A stretch of DNA of 6,066 bases from NCBI GenBank assembly GCA_029573975.1, contig JAKQBU010000083.1:1-6066 (forward strand), written 5' to 3'. Positions 1 through 4,559 of this stretch are shown here, in pieces. Source of the DNA: Planctomycetota bacterium. GTDB lineage: Bacteria > Planctomycetota > Phycisphaerae > Sedimentisphaerales > SM23-30. How positions within the stretch are numbered: the first letter of the stretch is position 1; each line of letters opens with the position of its first letter. A program made the position numbers and the translations under genes. The notes below the pieces were generated by a model. The model was given only the letters and a program-made list of their open reading frames with translations. It was not told the origin of the DNA and searched no databases.

Positions 1-901
1 GTATCATAGCGGCTGCCGAACCCGCCTGGCCTCCACCCCGCAATCCGGCCGCTATGATTGCGATAAAAAGAAAGACGATACCGGCATATAAGATATGTAC
101 GTTGATAAAATCGCGGCTTTGCAGAAAAAACCAGATGGGGACGCCGGCGGCTACCAAAACATAGCCGCTGATCATCAGTTTCCAGGTTTGCGGTTTGACT
201 GACATCGGAAAGTGCAAACCAATCCATATGGAAACGCCGCAAATAATGATAGCCAATAAGGAACATAACCAGATGGAGGATTTTCTTTTTATGTACAAAA
301 AGCCAATCAGAGGAGAAAAAGCGGTAATCACGATGACGGACGTGGAGGCAATCCCACCGATGACGGCCTGGCCGTCCTGCACTCGAAACAGAGTCTGGCC
401 GACGGGCAGTTCCAGGGTGGCGATATCTACCTTCGAGGTCAGCGCGGTGGCCGATAAATCCAGAAAGGAGGAACAGACCAGGGCCAGGAGCGCTACCATA
501 AAGATCAGCAGCATCACAAAGGCACCCCGGCCGATGTAGCGCCGGGCCACTACCGTGAGGTTCTTGCCGCCTTCACGCATGGCGATATGGGTGGCCATAA
601 AATCATGTACCGCTCCCAGGAAGATCCCGCCCAGCAAGACCCACAGCAGCGCCGGCCCCCAGCCGTAAAAAATCGCCAGCACCGGCCCGATGATCGGACC
701 GGCCCCGGCAATGGAGGCGTAATGGTGGGCAAAGACCACCGGTGTCCGCGTGGGCACATAGTCCCGACCGTCGTTGATGGACACGGCGGGTGTGACCCGG
801 CCCGGCTGCTCTCCCAATACCCTGCCGATCAGAGGGGCATAAAAGCGGCCGCCTAAAACCAGAACCAAAGCGGATAATACCAGGATCCCTATAATCAGCA
901 T
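1..901 (-). CDS. cstA: Carbon starvation protein CstA family transporter, N-terminal part (cut by window edge)
   Basis: An inner-membrane transporter of the CstA family. Characterised members import peptides or pyruvate, and which substrate applies here cannot be told. The frame is open for 300 codons from the ATG at 901 to the window edge; family members usually run about 480-700 residues, so roughly half is missing. The start is supported by AGGAG eight bases upstream on the minus strand and by a first membrane segment at residues 1-17. Family signatures are clear: INDGRDYVPT (42-51), FAHHYASIAGAGPIIGPVLA (57-76), a Trp-rich segment then GAVHDF (96-101), and LQSRDF (260-265). Further hydrophobic spans lie near 84-98, 126-148, 178-202, 210-229, 243-260 and 268-287. 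It is transcribed divergently from the radical SAM gene, 157 bp away. A TATAAT box at 966-971 (minus) is a plausible promoter. No frameshift is seen. Confidence 0.93.
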   Translation of the reverse strand, partial: MLIIGILVLSALVLVLGGRFYAPLIGRVLGEQPGRVTPAVSINDGRDYVPTRTPVVFAHHYASIAGAGPIIGPVLAIFYGWGPALLWVLLGGIFLGAVHDFMATHIAMREGGKNLTVVARRYIGRGAFVMLLIFMVALLALVCSSFLDLSATALTSKVDIATLELPVGQTLFRVQDGQAVIGGIASTSVIVITAFSPLIGFLYIKRKSSIWLCSLLAIIICGVSIWIGLHFPMSVKPQTWKLMISGYVLVAAGVPIWFFLQSRDFINVHILYAGIVFLFIAIIAAGLRGGGQAGSAAAMI

Positions 902-924
902 CACTATTTCTCCTGTCGAAAAAG

Positions 925-935
925 GACGATTCGTC
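925..935. promoter_or_regulatory. Small palindrome in the divergent region
   Basis: GACGATTCGTC is an exact palindrome of two 5-base arms around one central T. It lies just downstream of the predicted cstA transcription start and 24 bp before the cstA ATG. It could be an operator half-site pair, but an 11-base palindrome can also arise by chance and no second copy was noticed. Confidence 0.2.
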
Positions 936-965
936 ACGCAAAAGGTGCAAATCTGTATGAGCGCC

Positions 966-993
966 ATTATAAGCTTTTGCGGCAGGAGAACAA
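966..993 (-). promoter_or_regulatory. Candidate sigma70-like promoter for cstA
   Basis: Read on the minus strand, positions 971-966 give a perfect TATAAT. Sixteen bases upstream is TTGTTC (993-988), which matches three of six -35 consensus bases. Transcription would start near 959, giving a leader of about 58 nt before the cstA ATG. The -10 is good and the -35 is weak. Promoter rules in planctomycetes are less well defined than in E. coli. Confidence 0.4.
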
Positions 994-1022
994 GAAAATG
1001 CCTGAGGGGTACTTCCTGCCGC
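979..1022 (+). promoter_or_regulatory. Leader hairpin upstream of the radical SAM gene
   Basis: GCGGCAGGA (979-987) is an exact reverse complement of TCCTGCCGC (1014-1022), giving a 9-bp GC-rich stem with a 26-nt loop. The left arm contains most of the AGGAG Shine-Dalgarno of the 18-codon ORF at 998, so folding would hide that site. The ATG of the small ORF lies in the loop. No T-run follows, so it is not a classical terminator. It could control translation of the leader and, through it, of the radical SAM gene. Confidence 0.4.
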
Positions 1023-1054
1023 CTTGCTGGAAGGGGACAAAACCACTACAGTAA
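998..1054 (+). CDS. Possible 18-aa leader peptide (uORF) before the radical SAM gene
   Basis: The peptide would be MPEGYFLPPCWKGTKPLQ. It has a good AGGAG (984-988) nine bases before its ATG, and its TAA ends four bases before the radical SAM ATG at 1059. The radical SAM gene has no Shine-Dalgarno at a normal distance of its own (AAGGGG lies about 22 bases upstream), so translation of the small ORF could feed ribosomes to it by coupling. No run of one regulatory amino acid is seen, so classical attenuation is not indicated. It may be chance: the ORF is very short and no homologue is known to me. Confidence 0.3.
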   Translation: MPEGYFLPPCWKGTKPLQ

Positions 1055-1058
1055 CCTT

Positions 1059-2438
1059 ATGGCCAAAACGGTTGTGTTAATCAATCCGCCGGTGTATGAT
1101 TTCGCGGCGCACGATTTGTTTAGTAAGCCTTTGGGATTGCTGTACTTATCCGCGCGTCTGCGCCGGGTGGGCTATACCGTTCGCCTGCTTGATTGCATGG
1201 ATCGCCACCACCCGGCTTTGCTGGCCCGGCATCAGCCGCCCGTCGTCAAAAACAACGGCACCGGGAAATATTTCGGCCAGATTATCGAGAGGCCGGCCTG
1301 TCTCAAAGACATCCCCCGATATTATCGTCGGCATGGCCTGCCGGAAGATATCGTGACAGGCGCGTTGGAATCGCTGGTTGGGGAGGAAAAACCTATCGCT
1401 GTTCTGCTGACCAGTATCATGACCTACTGGTATCCCGGTGTGCGTGAGACGATTTCACTGGTTCGCAAGATTCTGCCAGGTATTCCCATCGGCCTGGGGG
1501 GTATCTATGCCGCGCTTATGCCCGAACACGCCCAAAGAGTCTGTCAGCCCGACCGGCTATTTACCGGCTGCGATATCAATCCAGTGCTGCAATGGCTTTC
1601 GACCCTGCCCGGCAATGAAATCCCGTATCAGCCGGTCGCAGCGGAATTTTCCAGTTGGCCCGCGCCCGCCTACGACCTGTATGGCCGACTGGACTATCTG
1701 GCCCTGATGACCAGTCTTGGCTGCCCCTTCCGCTGCGATTACTGTGCCAGCCGCATCCTCCAACCGCGGCTCCAGCGTCTGGCCCCCGACACCTTTGTGG
1801 AACAACTGCTGAGCCTTTTGCCGCTGGTGACGCCGATTCAGGGAAAATGCCATATTGCCATTACGGACGATGCCCTGCTGGTCGATGCCCAGCGGCACAT
1901 TATCCCGATTTTGCGGCGGGTTCAGGATTTGAACCTGCCGCTGGTCTTTCACTGCCCTAACGGCCTGCATGCCCGTTTTATCACGGCTGAAGTGGCTGAA
2001 TGGATGTATGCCTGCCGTTTTCAGATGATCCGGCTGAGCTATGAGTCCGCCGCCCCCGACAGCCTGGCCCAAACCGCCAGCGACGGCAAAATCACCGATC
2101 AAGATTTCGCAGCGGCTGTGACTCACCTTAAAAACGCCGGTTACTCCCCCAGCCAGCTCGAAGCGTATGTTCTGACCGGCCTGCCGGGCCAGTCGATGCG
2201 GGAAAATGAGTTATCGGTCCTAGCCGTCCATGACCTGGGCGTCAAAATCAAACTTTGCCAGTATAGTCCCGTCCCCGGTACGCCGCTTTTTGACCTTTCC
2301 TGCCGGGAATACGGGGTCAATCCCGACGAACCGCTGCTGCATAACAATTCCATCCTGCCTTCCCTGGATCAGCGGGTGGGTTATAGCGGTTTTCAGCAAT
2401 TCAAGGAACGGGTTCAGAAACTCAATCAGGATTTGTAA
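1059..2438 (+). CDS. Radical SAM protein with B12-binding-like N-terminal domain
   Basis: A 459-residue enzyme of the B12-binding/radical SAM class; substrate and reaction are unknown. The N-terminal part (about 1-170) starts with VVLINPP (5-11) and KPLGLLYLSARLRRVGY (23-39), as in Rossmann-like cobalamin-binding domains. It continues with GTGKYF (67-72), TSIMTYWYPGV (118-128) and GGIYAALMPEHA (147-158). The DxHxxG cobalamin-ligand motif is not seen, so B12 binding is doubtful. The radical SAM core carries CPFRCDYC, with Cys222, Cys226 and Cys229 as [4Fe-4S] ligands. Downstream are ITDDALL (268-274), HCPNGLH (298-304), RLSYES (325-330), VLTGLPGQ (371-378) and SPVPGTPLF (403-411), all typical of the core. 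An in-frame GTG at 945 would add 38 residues that do not look like the family, so ATG 1059 is preferred although its ribosome-binding site is poor. It seems monocistronic, with a terminator-like element after it. Confidence 0.9.
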   Translation: MAKTVVLINPPVYDFAAHDLFSKPLGLLYLSARLRRVGYTVRLLDCMDRHHPALLARHQPPVVKNNGTGKYFGQIIERPACLKDIPRYYRRHGLPEDIVTGALESLVGEEKPIAVLLTSIMTYWYPGVRETISLVRKILPGIPIGLGGIYAALMPEHAQRVCQPDRLFTGCDINPVLQWLSTLPGNEIPYQPVAAEFSSWPAPAYDLYGRLDYLALMTSLGCPFRCDYCASRILQPRLQRLAPDTFVEQLLSLLPLVTPIQGKCHIAITDDALLVDAQRHIIPILRRVQDLNLPLVFHCPNGLHARFITAEVAEWMYACRFQMIRLSYESAAPDSLAQTASDGKITDQDFAAAVTHLKNAGYSPSQLEAYVLTGLPGQSMRENELSVLAVHDLGVKIKLCQYSPVPGTPLFDLSCREYGVNPDEPLLHNNSILPSLDQRVGYSGFQQFKERVQKLNQDL

Positions 2439-2484
2439 ATTATTATATATTAAACAATTATAACATTTTTTTGGTAAAAGAAGC

Positions 2485-2511
2485 CCGGTGGTATCACGGA
2501 ATTATTTTTTT
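2485..2511 (+). terminator. Probable Rho-independent terminator of the radical SAM gene
   Basis: CCG(G)TG at 2485-2490 pairs with CACGG at 2495-2499 around a GTAT loop, with one bulged G. After AATTA comes a run of seven T (2505-2511). The stem is short and the T-run begins five bases after it, so strength is uncertain. Its place, 47 bp after the stop codon and just before a candidate promoter, fits a transcription end. A second T7 run at 2466-2472 has no good stem before it. Confidence 0.45.
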
Positions 2512-2524
2512 AGGAAGTTTTCCC

Positions 2525-2555
2525 TTGCAATAACCGATGATTTGTTATATATAAG
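2525..2555 (+). promoter_or_regulatory. Candidate promoter of the GntR-family gene
   Basis: TTGCAA (2525-2530) lies 17 bases before TATATA (2548-2553); TATAAG at 2550-2555 is an alternative -10 with a 19-base spacer. The predicted start near 2562 leaves a leader of about 60 nt. It is the only reasonable -35/-10 pair noticed between the terminator and the gene. AT-rich DNA makes such matches common. Confidence 0.4.
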
Positions 2556-2580
2556 CATATATACATGTTTATATATAAGC
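2545..2580. repeat. 12-bp direct repeat TTATATATAAGC, two copies
   Basis: Identical copies lie at 2545-2556 and 2569-2580, 24 bp apart start to start, flanking the near-palindrome at 2557-2574. The first copy overlaps the candidate -10 of the regulator gene. A shorter relative, TTATATAAG, occurs at 3622-3630 before the secreted-protein gene. They may be binding sites for the adjacent regulator, or simply AT-rich promoter DNA. Confidence 0.5.
2557..2574. promoter_or_regulatory. Candidate operator: near-palindrome ATATATACATGTTTATAT
   Basis: Eighteen bases centred on ACATGT; eight of nine base pairs are symmetric, the mismatch being 2562/2569. It lies between the candidate -10 and the ATG of the regulator gene, where a repressor of its own gene would bind. 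GntR-family dimers bind short palindromes, but this does not show the TnGTnnnACnA pattern typical of FadR-like sites, so the assignment is tentative. Confidence 0.3.
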
Positions 2581-2623
2581 TCGTTTCGAAGATAAAACAG
2601 TTCGGAAGATAGAAAGAGAAGTA

Positions 2624-3370
2624 ATGGCGTCGGACCTGAAAAGCAAGGCTTATCAGTATGTCAGAGAGAAAATCCTGACCGAACAATGGCCGGAGGGAAG
2701 GTATCTATCGATGGTGCAGGTGGCCAAGTCGGTGGATATGAGCTACACGCCGGTGCGGGAGGCGATCATTCAGCTGGAGAGCGAGGGGATGGTGGAGAAG
2801 ATCCCGCGGGTGGGGGTGCGACCGCGGCGGGTGGACCGGGACGAAGTGAAACGGTTCTTTGAGATGCGGCTTTATATGGAAAGTGCCTGTTCGGAGCTGG
2901 CCATTGAACGGATTACCGTTGAGGAAATCCGGCTGCTGGAGGGGAATCTCCAGGAACACAAGAAAACCCTGGAGCGAATCAAAGATGCCTGGCAGAAGAA
3001 GGCCCAGGAAAATCGTCATATCTATTATATGGATGGCCCGGAGGCGGTTACGCTGCACCAGCTCAATACGGAATTTCACGGGACCCTGATGAAGTCGTCG
3101 CGCAATCCCTATATGATGGAAATTGTGGATAAGATGAATATGATGACGCGGGTATTGCGGATTCGGGCCATGCTGCCGGGCACCAGCTATACCGATCAGT
3201 TGGAACTGGATTACCGGTATCATACCCAGATTTTCCAGGCCCTGGCCCAGCGGGACCCGGCAGAGGCGGTAAAATGGACGCGAAAGCATGTCTCCGACGC
3301 GGGGGAGTATCATTTGAAGGTATATGACTGGCTCAAGGCGGTCAATCAGTTAGGTTCGTTTAAGATTTAA
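2624..3370 (+). CDS. GntR-family transcriptional regulator, FadR/FCD type
   Basis: A 248-residue cytoplasmic DNA-binding regulator. The N-terminal winged helix (about 5-69) has the family pattern: SKAYQYVREKIL, VAKSVDMSYTPVREAIIQLESEGMV (33-57) with the TPVREA recognition-helix signature, then the wing PRVGVRP (61-67). The rest (about 74-230) is an all-helical FCD ligand domain. Three His expected to bind metal are present: His152 (EFH), His200 (RYHTQIFQAL) and His222 (RKHV). The position four residues before His152, usually Asp, is Asn148. The segment at about 118-145 looks longer and more charged than in typical members. FCD regulators usually sense small carboxylates or sugar acids; the ligand here is unknown. 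The ATG has only a weak GAGAAG before it. It is read alone, with its own candidate promoter and palindrome, and lies upstream of two secreted-protein genes that it may or may not control. Confidence 0.93.
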   Translation: MASDLKSKAYQYVREKILTEQWPEGRYLSMVQVAKSVDMSYTPVREAIIQLESEGMVEKIPRVGVRPRRVDRDEVKRFFEMRLYMESACSELAIERITVEEIRLLEGNLQEHKKTLERIKDAWQKKAQENRHIYYMDGPEAVTLHQLNTEFHGTLMKSSRNPYMMEIVDKMNMMTRVLRIRAMLPGTSYTDQLELDYRYHTQIFQALAQRDPAEAVKWTRKHVSDAGEYHLKVYDWLKAVNQLGSFKI

Positions 3371-3411
3371 AGTTAGAAAAGGAGATTCGGAGAAAACAAT
3401 GGAAACAAAAG

Positions 3412-3451
3412 AGAGCCGGTAAAATACTTTTGCAGAGCGATTACCGGCTCT
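3412..3451. repeat. Perfect 11-bp inverted repeat (hairpin) downstream of the regulator
   Basis: AGAGCCGGTAA (3412-3422) and TTACCGGCTCT (3441-3451) are exact reverse complements with an 18-nt loop. On the plus strand no T-run follows. On the minus strand the stem is followed by CTTTTGTTTCC, which looks like a terminator tail. A 7-codon ORF, METKESR (3399-3422), with GGAGA before it, ends inside the left arm. The element could end a minus-strand transcript, stabilise the 3' end of the regulator mRNA, or be a protein-binding site. Confidence 0.55.
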
Positions 3452-3649
3452 ACCATATGGCGGAGATGAACTCCACCACGAAAATTATAGGGACTTGGAT
3501 TGGGCATGCAAGAATATAATTCCTTGCGAATAGTAAGTGCGTGATGTCATGTCTCTCCTGTCAGGTTCATCTCCATACCTCGTTACGATTTAGCTCCAAT
3601 CGTCTGCATATTGTTCCTGATTTATATAAGTTACTTGACAGATTGAGAT
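3452..3649 (+). other. Intergenic stretch before the dockerin-like gene, no gene recognised
   Basis: No convincing coding region is seen. A frame open from 3364 to 3519 lacks an early start; its only ATGs, at 3457 and 3466, would give at most 20 codons. A weak hairpin, GCAAGAAT with ATTCCTTGC (3508-3527, 3-nt loop, one bulged C), is present. TTATATAAG at 3622-3630 contains a possible -10 (TATAAG) with no matching -35. The stretch may act as a long untranslated leader for the next gene. Confidence 0.4.
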
Positions 3650-4420
3650 ATGAAGAAGTTACACGTTTTGCTGGTTTTAGCCGCGTCCATTCACAGCATG
3701 GTTTCGTCCGTGCAAGCCTGGGATTTTGCGGCGGAATACTCCGGGACGAGCAATCCCAGCGGCGTCTGGACCTGTGGCATGCTGGACTGGACCGCCGGTC
3801 TTGGCCCGCGGTTTCTGGTGTATGAGAATAATCATATTCTGACAGTACTCGGAACCGGCGAGGTGGTGCAGTTCTGGGCCTGGACCACACCTACCGATCG
3901 GGATCTGTATGGGGCGGTGAATCACAATACCTCCGATCACGCCCTGGCCAGTTGGGGATTTCGCTGGAAGGCATACGGGATCAATCTGCAAAGCGGAAGT
4001 TATACGGCAACTTATTCCAGTGTCGCCTTTACGGCCCCGGAGGCAGGGGATTATACCTTCGAGGCGGCGTTTGAGAGCATGACGGACGGCAAAGGCACGC
4101 AGGTTTGGGTAACGCTGCCGGATTTTTCCGCGCCCTGGAACGCGGTTTTGGATGCGTATGGCGGAGTTAACGTAGTGGCTACCTACAGTAATACTTTGAC
4201 TTTGAATGCCGGGGAAACGGTTTACTTTTCCAATTCGCCCGGCAATACGATGGTGGACTTCCGGCTGACGGTGGTAAGCGGCGCTGGGAATTGCAGCGGG
4301 GATTATATCGCCGGTGATTTGAACCGGGATTGTTATGTGAATCTGGAGGATTTTGCCCTGCTCAGCCGGGACTGGCTGCAGTGCAGTGATCCGGCCTATG
4401 AAATATGTACGGAATTATAA
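3650..4420 (+). CDS. Secreted beta-sandwich protein with C-terminal dockerin-like module
   Basis: A 256-residue exported protein of unknown role. Residues 1-23 form a signal peptide (MKKLHV, a hydrophobic core, then SVQA before WDF), with likely cleavage after Ala23. The mature protein starts with WDF (24-26), then NPSGVW (35-40); VAFTAPEAGDYTFEAAF (125-141) and LNAGETVYF (185-193) match the later strands of a beta-sandwich domain common in planctomycete surface proteins, shared with the next gene. Residues 219-245 are dockerin-like, with one calcium-loop pattern: Asp223, Asn225, Asp227, Asn231, Asp234. A true dockerin has two such loops, so this is the single-loop form common in Phycisphaerae. 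Four Cys (215, 228, 245, 253) surround it and could form disulfides. No carbohydrase active site is seen. The start is set by the signal peptide, since the Shine-Dalgarno is poor. The next gene is 139 bp downstream on the same strand. Confidence 0.88.
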   Translation: MKKLHVLLVLAASIHSMVSSVQAWDFAAEYSGTSNPSGVWTCGMLDWTAGLGPRFLVYENNHILTVLGTGEVVQFWAWTTPTDRDLYGAVNHNTSDHALASWGFRWKAYGINLQSGSYTATYSSVAFTAPEAGDYTFEAAFESMTDGKGTQVWVTLPDFSAPWNAVLDAYGGVNVVATYSNTLTLNAGETVYFSNSPGNTMVDFRLTVVSGAGNCSGDYIAGDLNRDCYVNLEDFALLSRDWLQCSDPAYEICTEL

Positions 4421-4451
4421 ACGATGGAAACCCCAGAAGGATACATAGCGG

Positions 4452-4517
4452 ATGGAAAAGGAGGTGATGAAACGAACCGCGGATAGGTATAAGCAGAACG
4501 AAAAGTACATGGTGTGA
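4452..4517 (+). CDS. Possible 21-aa small ORF between the two secreted-protein genes
   Basis: A 21-residue, highly charged peptide (begins MEKEVMKRTADRY, ends KYMV). AAGGA (4437-4441) lies ten bases before its ATG. Inside it, AAAGGAGGTGAT (4457-4468) is a 12-base match to the complement of the usual 16S rRNA 3' tail, yet no start codon stands at a normal distance after it; the ATG at 4467 overlaps it. An overlapping 20-codon ORF runs from 4424 to 4486. No homologue is recognised, and this may be non-coding. Confidence 0.2.
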   Translation: MEKEVMKRTADRYKQNEKYMV

Positions 4518-4559
4518 TGTGAGAAAACGTACGAAATTTTAGTTTAAGGAGAAAAAACA

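Noticed and set aside
195..539. 114-codon plus-strand ORF at the left end
   Set aside because: It is the reverse of the CstA coding region, with no motif or ribosome-binding context to support it.
603..1046. 147-codon minus-strand ORF covering the cstA start and the divergent gap
   Set aside because: It lies in a different frame from the clearly conserved CstA reading, has no recognisable motif, and is low-complexity Arg/Gly/Ala-rich as expected of a shadow frame.
945..1058. GTG start at 945 for the radical SAM protein (38 extra residues)
   Set aside because: The extension is Arg/Cys/Ser-rich and unlike the family, whose proteins begin just before the VVLINPP strand; the sequence there is better explained as leader.
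1557..2126. 189-codon ORF antisense to the radical SAM gene
   Set aside because: The opposite strand carries intact radical SAM motifs throughout; the antisense product has no recognisable family pattern and is a by-product of GC-rich codon use.
2705..3313. 202-codon ORF antisense to the GntR regulator
   Set aside because: The His/Pro/Leu-rich composition is typical of a mirror frame, and the plus strand encodes a well-formed HTH plus FCD protein.
3364..3519. Frame open for about 51 codons just after the regulator, as a possible gene remnant
   Set aside because: It has no standard start until TTG 3430 or ATG 3457, no Shine-Dalgarno, and no recognisable protein family in the translation.
3635..3640. 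Perfect TTGACA -35 box ten bases before the dockerin-like gene
   Set aside because: No -10 box stands 16-18 bases downstream (GTTACA there), and the transcript would start inside the gene, beyond its signal peptide start.
3541..3825. 94-codon plus-strand ORF overlapping the start of the dockerin-like gene
   Set aside because: It overlaps out of frame with a convincing signal peptide and WDF domain and shows no family features.
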